The position numbers and the translations under genes are program-made. Under the pieces are notes generated by a model, which saw only the letters and a program-made list of their open reading frames with translations, was not told where the DNA came from and made no database searches. Shown here in pieces: positions 1 through 8,356 of a stretch of DNA of 64,000 nt. The DNA comes from Eubacteriales bacterium. GTDB lineage: Bacteria; Bacillota; Clostridia; Lachnospirales; Lachnospiraceae. Location: assembly GCA_030524585.1 (NCBI GenBank), contig JAUNGJ010000003.1, forward strand, positions 45,355 through 109,354. The letters are read 5' to 3'. Numbering within the stretch: the stretch's first letter is position 1; each line of letters starts with the position of its first letter.

Positions 1-25
1 TTTCAAGCTCTTTTTGATAATTCAT
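1..25 (-). CDS. Start of a truncated gene, possibly queH
   Basis: An ATG at 25 on the minus strand is preceded by an AGAGG-like ribosome binding site and opens a frame reading MNYQKELE before the window ends. Lachnospiraceae QueH (epoxyqueuosine reductase, formerly DUF208) often begins with a similar NYQKEL stretch, so QueH is a guess. Only eight residues are visible, so the family cannot be established here. The gene is divergent from the ABC transporter pair that starts at 172. Confidence 0.3.
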
Positions 26-69
26 ACCTGTATATCCTCTTAATTTCGACAATTCTCTTATGGATAATA

Positions 70-98
70 AGTATATGGCATTTTAGAAACCGCCGCAA
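70..98 (-). promoter_or_regulatory. Candidate sigma-A promoter for the truncated gene
   Basis: On the minus strand TTGCGG (98-93) and TATACT (75-70) are separated by 17 bases, upstream of the ATG at 25. The -35 box is weak and the -10 box is good. Assigned by pattern and position only. Confidence 0.4.
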
Positions 99-171
99 GC
101 ACTCTTTTCTTACTTTTTCATAAACTGGTATATAGTTATTTTTAATGAATAAATGATTCTCAGGAGGCCCC

Positions 172-951
172 ATGGAACCAAACAAAGACCAAATCCTCGA
201 ATTGAAATCCGTCCATTATGCCTATCATAATATGGACGGGGAAACCACTGCACTTACCGATATTTCATTTGCCATGAAAGAGGGTGAATTTGTCGCCATC
301 GTCGGCCCTTCTGGATGCGGCAAATCCACGCTTCTTTCCATTATCGCCGGTCTGCTGGAGCCGGAAAAAGGTCTAATCAAGATCAACGGGAAGTATCTTA
401 GGGAAAGCACAACTAACATCGGATATATGCTGCAGCATGATCAGCTTTTTGAATGGCGCACCATCTATCACAATGTAATCCTTGGCTTGGAAGTCCAACA
501 CATGCTCACCACCAAAACCAAGGCCAAGGCGCATGAACTGCTGGATACTTACGGACTTAAGCAATTTGAAAACGCACGGCCATCGGAGCTGTCTGGCGGT
601 ATGCGTCAGCGGGCAGCTCTGGTACGCACTCTGGTATTAGAACCAGATATTCTGCTGCTGGATGAACCATTTTCCGCACTGGATTATCAGACCAGACTTC
701 GGGTAGGCGACGACATTGGTCAGATTATCCGGAACGAACATAAAACCGCCATTCTGGTTACCCACGATTTATCGGAAGCCATATCTTTAGCGGACCGTGT
801 CATTATCCTGACTTCACGCCCAGCCACTATTCAGCAGACACTGCCCTTAATCTTTGATCTGAAAAAAGACACCCCGCTAAATCGGAGAAACGCACCGGAA
901 TTTAAGAATTATTTTAATCTCATCTGGAAGGAGCTTAATGAAAATGAATGA
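172..951 (+). CDS. ABC transporter ATP-binding protein, SsuB/TauB type
   Basis: Cytoplasmic ATPase of an importer in the nitrate/sulfonate/taurine/thiamine-precursor family. Walker A is GPSGCGKST near residues 45-53, the signature is LSGGMRQR near 141, and Walker B is ILLLDEPFSALD followed by the H-loop VTHDLSEA. The 259-residue length is normal. AGGAGG lies 4 bases before the ATG. The 3' end overlaps the permease start by 14 bases, so the two are translationally coupled. No substrate-binding protein is next to the pair, so the substrate (sulfonate, HMP or other) cannot be named. Confidence 0.9.
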   Translation: MEPNKDQILELKSVHYAYHNMDGETTALTDISFAMKEGEFVAIVGPSGCGKSTLLSIIAGLLEPEKGLIKINGKYLRESTTNIGYMLQHDQLFEWRTIYHNVILGLEVQHMLTTKTKAKAHELLDTYGLKQFENARPSELSGGMRQRAALVRTLVLEPDILLLDEPFSALDYQTRLRVGDDIGQIIRNEHKTAILVTHDLSEAISLADRVIILTSRPATIQQTLPLIFDLKKDTPLNRRNAPEFKNYFNLIWKELNENE

Positions 952-1741
952 ATTATCCGTGGAACAAAAAAAATTTCTGCACATACAGAAGAGACACCGC
1001 CGCGTGGTCGGTGTCTCCAGGGTACTGATCCTGTTAAGCTTCCTGTTTATCTGGGAATTTACCGCAAATACCGGAATCATTGATTCCTTCATCTTCAGCA
1101 GTCCTTCCAAAATAGCACTGTGCTTCTGGGAAATGACTCTGGACGGAACCATATTCCTGCATATCGGCGTCACGCTTTATGAAACGGTAGTGAGCTTCTT
1201 TCTGGTAATCGCTGTGAGTATTCTGGCTGCCGTTGCCCTCTGGTTCAGCAGCAAGCTGTCCGAAATCCTTGACCCTTATATGGTAGTCTTAAACAGCCTG
1301 CCCAAATCAGCTCTGGCGCCTCTCCTTATCGTATGGCTGGGAGCCAACCAGACCACGATCATTGTTGCCGGCATGTCTGTCGCTATTTTCGGAAGTATCT
1401 TAAGTCTATACAGCAGCTTCTCTTCCGTAGATCCGGAGAAAATCAAGCTGATCTACACCCTTCGGGGCAATCGCTTTCACGCCCTGACCAAAGTAGTGCT
1501 TCCATCCTCCCTGCCGGCTATCATTAATATCATGAAGGTCAATATCGGACTCTGCCTGGTGGGTGTGGTCATCGGCGAATTTCTGGCCGCACGAAGCGGC
1601 CTGGGATACCTGATCATCTACTCCAGCCAGGTATTCAAGATGGATTGGCTGCTTCTTGGGATCGTGCTTCTCTGCCTCATGGCAATGGTATTATATGCAC
1701 TGATCAGCCTGTTAGAGAAATGGTGCGTCAAACACTATTAA
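938..1741 (+). CDS. ABC transporter permease, SsuC/TauC type
   Basis: Membrane partner of the preceding ATPase. The 267-residue protein has about six hydrophobic segments and the BPD_transp_1 EAA-type loop (residues about 165-200, with a TLRGNRFHALTKVVLPSSLP-like stretch) that contacts the ATPase. AAGGAG precedes ATG 938. The transporter has two visible parts; its binding protein must be encoded elsewhere, perhaps beyond the left edge. The substrate is unknown. Confidence 0.88.
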   Translation: MKMNELSVEQKKFLHIQKRHRRVVGVSRVLILLSFLFIWEFTANTGIIDSFIFSSPSKIALCFWEMTLDGTIFLHIGVTLYETVVSFFLVIAVSILAAVALWFSSKLSEILDPYMVVLNSLPKSALAPLLIVWLGANQTTIIVAGMSVAIFGSILSLYSSFSSVDPEKIKLIYTLRGNRFHALTKVVLPSSLPAIINIMKVNIGLCLVGVVIGEFLAARSGLGYLIIYSSQVFKMDWLLLGIVLLCLMAMVLYALISLLEKWCVKHY

Positions 1742-1868
1742 TTCTTCAGCAAAGACACACTTCTACACCACACCTACAGGACCTGCCACTGGCAGCTCCT
1801 TTCGGATGCTTGGCAACTAAAATGCAGCTGCGTATACACGCAACTGCGCTACATATCCCCCTCTTCTT
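1742..1868. other. Intergenic stretch with a candidate terminator hairpin
   Basis: No gene is seen. On the minus strand GCAGTTGCGT (1847-1838) pairs with ACGCAGCTGC (1833-1824) over a 4-base loop with one G-U pair, followed by ATTTTAG. It could end minus-strand transcripts from nadC and the M24 remnant. A 6-bp hairpin CTGCCA/TGGCAG at 1783-1795 lies 40 bases past the permease stop but has no clear T-run. Confidence 0.4.
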
Positions 1869-2040
1869 TCAATCAGAATATTTTACCGCTTTTCCCAGCA
1901 ATTTTGCTTTCAAACTCTCTTTTTTCACAATCAGACCTTCCAGATCAGACGGATATAATCCCGGCTCAATACTAATTACCATATTTTCTTCCAGAACATG
2001 ATCTGAATCTGCCGAAATCCAGGGTGCCTGCATATCTTTA
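1869..2040 (-). pseudogene. C-terminal remnant of an M24 (Xaa-Pro) metallopeptidase
   Basis: Reading the minus strand from about 2040 to a TGA at 1871-1869 gives an open frame of about 57 codons without a start or ribosome binding site. It contains APWISADSDHVLEENMVIS followed directly by IEPGLYPSD. HxLEENMVxxIEPGLY is the hallmark of the last metal-binding segment of M24 aminopeptidases, including a metal-ligand Glu. The rest of the roughly 360-residue enzyme is missing, and downstream nadC starts 11 bases away. This is most likely the tail of a deleted pepP-like gene. Not detectable as a normal ORF because it lacks a start. Confidence 0.7.
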
Positions 2041-2050
2041 AGCTATGTAT

Positions 2051-2902
2051 TTATATCGCATGAAGATTCTTAAGAGAGATATCCAAAATCGGTGAAGAAT
2101 GCGTCAAAGCGCCGCTGGAAATATAGTCTACTCCCAGGTCCTTATATTTTTCGATATTCTCTCTGGTTACATTCCCGGAAATCTCTGTCTCGGCTCTGCC
2201 ATCGATCAGCTCGACAGCCTGCTTCATTTCCTCCACGGACATATTGTCCAGCATGATGATATCAGCGCCAGCTTCCACTGCTTCTTTTACCATCTCAAGA
2301 TTCTCTACTTCAACCTCAATCTTGCGCACAAAGGGGGCATATTCCTTTGCCATCTGCACCGCCTCCTTCACGCCGCCGGCAGCGCCAATGTGGTTATCCT
2401 TCAGCAGCACGCCATCCGACAGATTATAACGATGATTGTATCCGCCGCCCACGCGAACCGCATATTTCTCAAAGATGCGCATATTAGGAGTGGTCTTTCG
2501 GGTATCCAGAAGCTTCATCCTGCTTCCCGTCAAGAGTCCGGCAACCGTATGTGTATAAGTAGCAATTCCGCTCATTCTCTGAAGGTAGTTCAGCGCCACC
2601 CTCTCGCCGGAAAGCAGAACCCGTATATCTCCTGTAAGAAGTGCCATCAGCTGTCCCTTCTTCACCTGATCCCCGTCTTTGCAGTAGAATTCTATCTTCG
2701 TATTCTCATCTAACAGCTCGAATACCCGGCGAAATACCTCCAGCCCTGCAATCACGCCATCCTGCTTACAGATCAGCTCCACCTGTCCGGTCACCGCTTC
2801 CTTCATAACCGAATTGGTGGTCACATCCTCGCTGGAAATGTCTTCTTTTAAGGCTTCCATGATCAAGTGGTCTGCCTGTAATTTCATTGTAATATCATTC
2901 AT
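2051..2902 (-). CDS. nadC: Nicotinate-nucleotide pyrophosphorylase (quinolinate PRTase)
   Basis: Converts quinolinate and PRPP to nicotinate mononucleotide, CO2 and PPi, the third step of de novo NAD synthesis. The 283-residue length is standard. The family core is visible: GERVALNYLQRMSGIAT (about 98-114), DTRKTTPNMR (about 133-142), HRYNLSDGVLLKDNH (about 157-171), and the PRPP-site IMLDNMS with ISGNV and DYISSGALTH. Last gene of nadA-nadB-nadC, 24 bases after nadB. Confidence 0.97.
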   Translation of the reverse strand: MNDITMKLQADHLIMEALKEDISSEDVTTNSVMKEAVTGQVELICKQDGVIAGLEVFRRVFELLDENTKIEFYCKDGDQVKKGQLMALLTGDIRVLLSGERVALNYLQRMSGIATYTHTVAGLLTGSRMKLLDTRKTTPNMRIFEKYAVRVGGGYNHRYNLSDGVLLKDNHIGAAGGVKEAVQMAKEYAPFVRKIEVEVENLEMVKEAVEAGADIIMLDNMSVEEMKQAVELIDGRAETEISGNVTRENIEKYKDLGVDYISSGALTHSSPILDISLKNLHAI

Positions 2903-2926
2903 CCTTCTTGTCCTCGCTTTACAACA

Positions 2927-4105
2927 TCAAATCTGATCCGCCTTTTGCCGGCCTAAAATATGCTTCGCCGCACGTTTGGAAAATACCAGACTTTCCAGCA
3001 GCGAATTACTTGCCAGCCGGTTAGCGCCGTGAACTCCGTTACAGCTTGTCTCTCCCACGGCATACAGATGCTCCATGGAAGTTTTACTGTCCGCGTCCAC
3101 CCAGACTCCGCCCATAAAATAGTGCTGTGCCGGCACCACCGGAATCCATTCTTTGGTCACATCATATCCCTCTTCCAGACAGTGCTGGTAAATATTTGGA
3201 AAATGATTTAGAATCGTGTCTTTATCAATGTACTCCATCGACAGCCATACATGATCGGTGCCGTCCTTCTTCATCTGCTCTTCAATGGCCCGCGTCACCA
3301 CGTCTCTTGGCTGCAGTTCATCGGTAAAACGTTCTCCGTTCTTGTCATACAGCACCGCGCCTTCTCCCCGGACAGATTCCGAAATCAGAAATCTCCGTCC
3401 CGGCTTCTTCGAATACAGCGTAGTAGGATGTATCTGCACATAGTCCAGATCCTGCACACGGATACCATGCTTCTGGGCAATCGTTATGGCATCTCCCGTC
3501 AAATGCGGAAAATTCGTAGAGTGGGGATACCGTCCTCCGATTCCTCCCGTAGCCAGAATCGTATCCTCCGCATAGATACAAAAGGCCTCTCCTTCCTTAT
3601 TCTCCGCCGTAATACCGATACATTTTCCATCTTTGATCAGAATATCCGTCATAGTCGTATATTCATAGATTTTCACATTGGCGCGGTTCTTAGCCTGCTC
3701 TAACAGCTTACTGGTAATCTCCTTGCCGGTAATATCCTCGTGAAAGAGAATCCGCGGGCTTGAGTGAGCGCCTTCTTTTGTATACAGAAATTTTCCATTC
3801 TGCCTTGCAAATTCCACGCCATATCCAATCAGATCATCGATGATTTCTCCCGAACCCCGGATCATGATATCTACAGATTCCTTGCGGTTCTCATAATGTC
3901 CGGCACGCACCGTGTCTTCAAAATAGTTATTGTAGTCTTCCGAATTGCGAAGTACACAGATACCTCCCTGAGCAAGAAAAGAATCGCTGCTCTCCATATC
4001 TGATTTCGTAATCAGGATAACCTCTTTATCAATCGTCAGATTCAGTGCTGCAAACAGACCTGCCACACCAGTTCCTACAATAACTACGTCCGTTCTCATA
4101 TCCAT
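2927..4105 (-). CDS. nadB: L-aspartate oxidase
   Basis: FAD enzyme oxidising aspartate to iminoaspartate, the substrate of NadA. The dinucleotide fold motif VGTGVAGLFAALNL is at the N-terminus and LAQGGI follows. The substrate/FAD region includes HPTTLY, SESVRGEGA and the C-terminal GVHGANRLASNSLLESLVF. The frame is open to 4180, but the start is placed at ATG 4105 (or 4099), 16 bases past the nadA stop with AGGTG upstream, giving about 392 residues. This is shorter than the roughly 540-residue E. coli enzyme because the C-terminal helical extension is absent, as is common in Clostridia. Confidence 0.95.
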   Translation of the reverse strand: MDMRTDVVIVGTGVAGLFAALNLTIDKEVILITKSDMESSDSFLAQGGICVLRNSEDYNNYFEDTVRAGHYENRKESVDIMIRGSGEIIDDLIGYGVEFARQNGKFLYTKEGAHSSPRILFHEDITGKEITSKLLEQAKNRANVKIYEYTTMTDILIKDGKCIGITAENKEGEAFCIYAEDTILATGGIGGRYPHSTNFPHLTGDAITIAQKHGIRVQDLDYVQIHPTTLYSKKPGRRFLISESVRGEGAVLYDKNGERFTDELQPRDVVTRAIEEQMKKDGTDHVWLSMEYIDKDTILNHFPNIYQHCLEEGYDVTKEWIPVVPAQHYFMGGVWVDADSKTSMEHLYAVGETSCNGVHGANRLASNSLLESLVFSKRAAKHILGRQKADQI

Positions 4106-4121
4106 TCTGCCATACACCTGC

Positions 4122-5027
4122 CTAACCTGCCAGCTCATGCATCTTTTCCAGAGATGCCTTGGACAGTCTGCGAACCTCATCGCTCACATGTACTTCATTT
4201 TCACCTGTAAGAAGAACGTGCTTTACCTTCTCCAGCGTATTCTTCTTCATATTCGGGCAGACCGGAACCGTCTCCGGAAAATAGAATTTTTTATCCGGAT
4301 TGTTCTGCTGAAGCTTATAGATCACACCCTCTTCCGTGCAGACGATAAATTCCTTCTCCACACTCTCTGTCGCATAGTTAATAATACCTGATGTACTTCC
4401 AATGTAATCAGAAACATCCAGGATCTCCTTCGGGCATTCCGGATGGGAAAGTACCTGTGCATTGGGATGCGCTTCCTTCTCCTTCATCACCTCTTCCAGA
4501 TCCATTCTCTCATGGGTCGGACAGAAACCGTCATTAAAGATAAAATTCTTCTCCGGTACAAGCTCAGAAATGAAATGCGCCAGGTTCCGGTCCGGAATAA
4601 AAAAGATATTCTTATTCGGCAGCGCCTTAACAATCTTTACTGCATTAGAAGAAGTCACACATACGTCAGAATGGGTCTTCAGCTCTGCCGTAGAATTGAT
4701 ATAGCATACCACGGCCAGATCTTCATACTGCTCTCTCATTTTTTCAATGGTCTCTGCGTCTGCCATATGGGCCATCGGACAGTCTGCTGTCATATCCGGC
4801 ATCAGTACCGTCTTATCCGGACTTAAGATTTTTGCACTCTCGCCCATAAAAAAGACGCCGCAAAATACGATCGTCTTCTGCTTCAATCCTGCTGCAACCT
4901 TACTCAGATAAAAAGAATCTCCTATGTAATCGGCCACTTCCTGCACTTCCGGCCTCACGTAGTAATGAGCCAGAATCACTGCGTCCTTTTCTTTTTTTAG
5001 TTTCTCAATTTCCTCTGTTAATGTCAT
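4122..5027 (-). CDS. nadA: Quinolinate synthase A
   Basis: 4Fe-4S enzyme condensing iminoaspartate with dihydroxyacetone phosphate to quinolinate. About 301 residues, the short thermophile/Clostridia form. The three cluster cysteines are in ADCPMA (C83), GFCPTHE (C169) and VPVCPNM (C257). HYYVRPEVQEVAD near the N-terminus is the substrate-binding segment. ATG 5027 is chosen over GTG 5036 because GGAAGG sits 8 bases upstream. First gene of the NAD operon, under the promoter and inverted repeat at 5076-5119. Confidence 0.97.
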   Translation of the reverse strand: MTLTEEIEKLKKEKDAVILAHYYVRPEVQEVADYIGDSFYLSKVAAGLKQKTIVFCGVFFMGESAKILSPDKTVLMPDMTADCPMAHMADAETIEKMREQYEDLAVVCYINSTAELKTHSDVCVTSSNAVKIVKALPNKNIFFIPDRNLAHFISELVPEKNFIFNDGFCPTHERMDLEEVMKEKEAHPNAQVLSHPECPKEILDVSDYIGSTSGIINYATESVEKEFIVCTEEGVIYKLQQNNPDKKFYFPETVPVCPNMKKNTLEKVKHVLLTGENEVHVSDEVRRLSKASLEKMHELAG

Positions 5028-5075
5028 GTAATTCACCTTCCATTATACCTTGGTTTAAAATTCTCGTTAAAATAT

Positions 5076-5119
5076 ACTATATCACATGACATTTCACCTG
5101 ACAAGACAGTGGTCTTGTC
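5076..5119 (-). promoter_or_regulatory. nadABC promoter with overlapping inverted-repeat operator
   Basis: On the minus strand TTGTCA (5104-5099) and TATAGT (5081-5076) are spaced by 17 bases, upstream of nadA. A perfect 8-bp inverted repeat, arms GACAAGAC (5100-5107) and GTCTTGTC (5112-5119) with a 4-base gap, overlaps the -35 box. A repressor bound there would block RNA polymerase. In Firmicutes nad operons are commonly controlled by NiaR (YrxA); its gene is not in this window, so this assignment is inferred. The six T that follow on the plus strand also make it look like a plus-strand terminator, but no plus-strand gene leads into it. Confidence 0.6.
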
Positions 5120-5129
5120 TTTTTTATAA

Positions 5130-5384
5130 CTATCTCAAGCTATTCAGCACCTTCATAATCTCTTCCATTCCCTCATCACTAAAGGGATACAGCGAGGTCT
5201 TCTTTTCTTTCCGGGTGGCATCGTAGCACTCCGGCCCCTCCCATATAGTAAGCATAAACTGAATCTCATCTGCCCCTTCTTCCGTATGCTTCTCAATCCG
5301 GTAATTATATGCACCTTTGCTTCCGTTGAACTTTGCTTTCTTGTAAAAAGCCAACGGGAACAGCATTTCTCTGGTAATCGCCAT
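5130..5384 (-). CDS. Small protein of unknown function
   Basis: 84-residue soluble protein starting MAITREMLFPLAFYKK, with AAGGAG 7 bases before the ATG. It is charged and lacks membrane segments, and contains LTIWEGPECYDATRKEKK and a C-terminal helix. It follows the metallo-hydrolase gene by 32 bases and is probably cotranscribed with it. I do not recognise a family. Confidence 0.7.
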   Translation of the reverse strand: MAITREMLFPLAFYKKAKFNGSKGAYNYRIEKHTEEGADEIQFMLTIWEGPECYDATRKEKKTSLYPFSDEGMEEIMKVLNSLR

Positions 5385-5416
5385 TCTCTTACTCCTTCAT
5401 CTGTCTGTACTGTCCT

Positions 5417-6217
5417 CTATATTTCAAAGCTTTCCATATCATCCGGCACATAGAGATTGCCGCCGTAGTACTGTCTTCCTTCCTCAGTATACAGCCTCTT
5501 ACGGTTTCGAATATTCTTATCCTCCGTATGATACAGAATCAGGTTGGGAACTCGAAGTTTCCCAGCCGTCTCGCATGCTTCTTTTACTGTGCTGTGATGC
5601 TTCTCATAGGGCTTAAATTCCTCTGCCTCGCCATAAAGACAGAAAGCCTCGTGCATCAGCCAGTCATTTCCGGCAATATACGGCTCATTGACCGGATTGT
5701 AAGGCTCATCTCCGGCACAGGCAAGCTTCTTCCCGTTCGAAAATTCTATGGTAAATCCATACTGTTTCGCCTTAGTAGACTCAATATCAAAAAACGTTAC
5801 CTTACATCCGATGATTTCTCTGCTCTCACCGGAAGTAACTCCGTGAAGCAGGATGCGCTCACCGATATGCTTACACACCTTTTTCTGAATCGTAAGTCCG
5901 GTTATGGTCTGAATCACCGGAATCAGATCCTCATGACAGTAAATATTCAGATTTCCCTCATAGCTTCCCTGATTCATCTTCTGCCCAACCATGCGAATCA
6001 GCCAGATCAGCCCCAGCAGATGATCAATATGCTCATGCGTAATAAAAATATCATGAAGCTCAGATAAAGGAATATCCGCATCCTTTAACCGCTTCAATAT
6101 CTGATTGCCGCCTCCTGTATCCACCAGAAAATGACGGTCTCCGTCAGAGAATGCAAAACAGGTATTATATACTTCCGTAACCGCAGCATTTCCGGTGCCT
6201 AATATTGTAAGTTTCAT
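5417..6217 (-). CDS. Metallo-beta-lactamase fold hydrolase, RNase Z-like
   Basis: About 266 residues. Metal motif THEHIDH near residues 60-66 (HxHxDH), preceded by LVDTGGG; further conserved elements are CAGDEP, LMHEAF and KHHSTVKEA. This is the domain layout of tRNase Z / ElaC-like hydrolases. Whether it matures tRNA 3' ends or cleaves another phosphodiester cannot be decided from sequence. The frame opens at 6295, but ATG 6217 has a perfect AAAGGAG, so the upstream part is excluded. Confidence 0.85.
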   Translation of the reverse strand: MKLTILGTGNAAVTEVYNTCFAFSDGDRHFLVDTGGGNQILKRLKDADIPLSELHDIFITHEHIDHLLGLIWLIRMVGQKMNQGSYEGNLNIYCHEDLIPVIQTITGLTIQKKVCKHIGERILLHGVTSGESREIIGCKVTFFDIESTKAKQYGFTIEFSNGKKLACAGDEPYNPVNEPYIAGNDWLMHEAFCLYGEAEEFKPYEKHHSTVKEACETAGKLRVPNLILYHTEDKNIRNRKRLYTEEGRQYYGGNLYVPDDMESFEI

Positions 6218-6237
6218 AATGGTTCTCCTTTGTCCAT

Positions 6238-6771
6238 TTAATATCCAAACTCCTTGTAGTCCTCCGGCAGGAACCGATGATATATGATATGACATCCCTC
6301 ATCCTTAAAGCAATAATAATATCTGTCATCTGCATGATCTTCAAAGCGAATCATACAGTCAAATTCACCGTCTCTGATCTGTTCTGTCACAACATGTTTG
6401 GAGTGGGCATGAAACAGCTCCACAATCTGTTCCATTGTCGTTCCATAGACCGACACCAGTTCCACCAGCTCTTTAATAAACTCATTCTCCTTCATGGTGC
6501 TGTGTACATACTCCGACATCGTATCAGACAGATGAAAACAAAAGCGCTCCCCTTTATGGGAAACTTTTACTTCGCCAAATCTGTCTTTCACAGATTCTGC
6601 AAAATCATTCAGGATATTCTGCATCTCATCTGCATTTACATTACTTTTAAAAAAATGATTCAGGGTACTTAAAGGATAGTATAAGCTGACCTTTTCTTTT
6701 CTGTATCCCAGCTTCGCCTGCTGTTCCTTGATTAAATCAATAAGATTTGTTTCCAATGCCGTATAATCCAT
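6238..6771 (-). CDS. DUF3877-like protein
   Basis: 177-residue soluble protein with AAGGAGGAG before ATG 6771. It is predicted mixed alpha/beta with an aromatic C-terminal segment (DDRYYYCFKDEG, HRFLPEDYKEFGY). The composition and ends resemble DUF3877 proteins of Lachnospiraceae, recognised from memory. Function unknown. It lies 20 bases upstream of the metallo-hydrolase and probably shares its transcript. Confidence 0.65.
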   Translation of the reverse strand: MDYTALETNLIDLIKEQQAKLGYRKEKVSLYYPLSTLNHFFKSNVNADEMQNILNDFAESVKDRFGEVKVSHKGERFCFHLSDTMSEYVHSTMKENEFIKELVELVSVYGTTMEQIVELFHAHSKHVVTEQIRDGEFDCMIRFEDHADDRYYYCFKDEGCHIIYHRFLPEDYKEFGY

Positions 6772-6819
6772 GCAATAACTCCTCCTTTGAATGTTAGTTA
6801 TGTCTTACTTTTCAATAAC

Positions 6820-6854
6820 AAAAAACACCGCAACTTCTAAGGTTTACGGTGTTC
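6820..6854 (-). terminator. Terminator after tRNA-Thr
   Basis: On the minus strand AACACCG pairs with CGGTGTT and runs into TTTTGTT, 9 bases past the tRNA. It separates the tRNA transcript from the DUF3877 gene. Confidence 0.8.
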
Positions 6855-6862
6855 CATATATA

Positions 6863-6935
6863 AGCTGGAAATCGGACTTGAACCGACGACCCCTTCATTA
6901 CGAGTGAAGTGCTCTACCGACTGAGCTATTCCAGC
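6863..6935 (-). tRNA. tRNA-Thr (anticodon CGU)
   Basis: All arms fold. The acceptor is GCTGGAA/TTCCAGC, the D arm is GCTC/GAGC, the anticodon stem is CTTCA/TGAAG with loop CTCGTAA (anticodon CGT, reading ACG), and the T arm is GTCGG-TTCAAGT-CCGAT. Length 73 without CCA; the CCA is not encoded. It stands alone with its own terminator. Confidence 0.97.
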
Positions 6936-7086
6936 ATTGTAAACTGCTGTTGCAGCCACAAATACTATTATATCCATTTTACAAAAATTTGCAAGTCTTT
7001 ATTTTCACTACTTACAGATTCTTTTTTTATCCCGATACATCTACTGGTATATTTGCAAAAATACGGCTTTTCTTAAATAAAATATA

Positions 7087-7410
7087 TCAAAGCTTCATCT
7101 CCTTATACAATTGCTCTAGATAATCTTTATCTTGAGTAGCTCTCAATATCTTCTACGCGGTCATCCTCCAAAAGCCTGGCATAAAGCCTATTCATTCTGG
7201 CAATACGGCGCTCTCCTTCTTCTCTTCCTCTATTTCTTTCTAATACTTTTTCTTCCCATGCCTGCATATACTTCACCCCAATTTCTTCATTGGATTTGAT
7301 TGCATTAATACGTTCCTGCAAATCTTTAATTCTTGTGCTTGTACACTCTCGACTTACTTCTTCTGTAGTATGCTCAATATAATGAAGTAATTCTACTAAC
7401 GTATTATTTA
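7087..7410 (-). pseudogene. Remnant of an Rpn/PD-(D/E)XK transposase-like nuclease
   Basis: Only the C-terminal helical part survives. From about 7410 the frame reads NTLVELLHYIEHTTEE..., continues through LQERINAIKSNEEIGVKYMQ and GREEGERR, and stops at TAA 7129-7127. A +1 shift just before that stop restores the family-like ending DKDYLEQLYKEMKL, which stops at 7087. The N-terminal nuclease domain is absent. These features (HYIEHTTEE, helical charged tail, GREEG) are typical of Rpn family recombination-promoting nucleases, which spread as mobile-like genes. Truncated and frameshifted, so not functional. A 64-codon ORF at 7127-7321 is part of it. Confidence 0.72.
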
Positions 7411-7416
7411 GTTATT

Positions 7417-8328
7417 TTATTCATTATTTCGTACTTCCTGATCTGGGAATTGAATACAGATACTCAGCCGGTTGTATGCATAGCCGGCACAAATCTTCCC
7501 ATGCATCTGTTCTACCAGAGTCCTTGCAATTGCCAGCCCCAGACCTGTGGATTTTCTTGCTGCTTCCACCGTGTAAAAGCGGTCAAAAAGTTTTCCTACC
7601 TGAATCTCATTCAGGCCAGAGGCTGTATTGGTAAAAGTAATCTCTCCCGTTTCCGACAAAGTAATATAAAGGTCACCGTCGCTGTACTTCATTGCATTAT
7701 TCAGAAGATTGGAAAATACCCGGGATAAGGCCGAAGAATCCAGCTCACGGATTACTTTCATTTCCGGCATTGATATATCCGGTACGATATGATGCTCCTT
7801 CAAAGCCGCATAATATGCCGCTATACTTTTTTCCAGAATCTCATTGATCACAACCGGTTCTGTTACGGCTTCTTCCTTTGCGGTAATTAATACCGAATAC
7901 TGAAACAATTCTTCTGTAAGCTGTTTCAGCATTTCTGTACGGTTCCCGATCACATCCAAATACCGCGCTACTGTTTCTGACTTTTCTTCCCGCGCAAGCA
8001 GATCCAGATATCCAAAAATTGCCGTTAAAGGCGTCCGCAAATCATGGGAAATGTTGGTAACTGCATTCTTCAGCTCCACATCTCCCTGCACAAAGCGACG
8101 CCGTTCCTCCTGAAAACGGCGCAGATAGGTATTGATCGTATTTGCCAGACCTCGCATCCTTCTGTCACTGCTGGAAATATCAATCAATGTATTCGTATCA
8201 GTTGCGAGCCGGTCAGCAAAAGCTTCCTCAATTTCCTCTGCTGATTTCCGAAGCAAGTACAGCTTTATCAGTAAAACAATATTAAGGAAGGTTAAAATGC
8301 CGACAGCGGCCCACAACCAGATTTTCAT
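7417..8328 (-). CDS. Sensor histidine kinase
   Basis: 303 residues. One membrane segment (about 3-24), a short linker, a HisKA domain with NISHDLRTPLTAIFGY (phosphorylated His about 95) and a HATPase_c domain with an N-box (FSNLLNNAMKYS) and a G-box (STGLGLAIARTLVEQ). There is almost no extracellular region, so it probably senses within the membrane or through the ABC transporter. AAGGAG precedes ATG 8328. Last gene of the response regulator/ABC/kinase operon. Confidence 0.93.
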   Translation of the reverse strand: MKIWLWAAVGILTFLNIVLLIKLYLLRKSAEEIEEAFADRLATDTNTLIDISSSDRRMRGLANTINTYLRRFQEERRRFVQGDVELKNAVTNISHDLRTPLTAIFGYLDLLAREEKSETVARYLDVIGNRTEMLKQLTEELFQYSVLITAKEEAVTEPVVINEILEKSIAAYYAALKEHHIVPDISMPEMKVIRELDSSALSRVFSNLLNNAMKYSDGDLYITLSETGEITFTNTASGLNEIQVGKLFDRFYTVEAARKSTGLGLAIARTLVEQMHGKICAGYAYNRLSICIQFPDQEVRNNE

Positions 8329-8356
8329 AACAAACTCCTTATCATATACGAAAGCC

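Noticed and set aside
26..171. TPP riboswitch upstream of the ABC uptake genes
   Set aside because: Family members import thiamine precursors, but the leader lacks the CUGAGA core and any thi-box pattern.
1645..2001. Plus-strand frame of 118 codons past the permease
   Set aside because: It overlaps the permease gene, has no ribosome binding site and is antisense to the M24 remnant.
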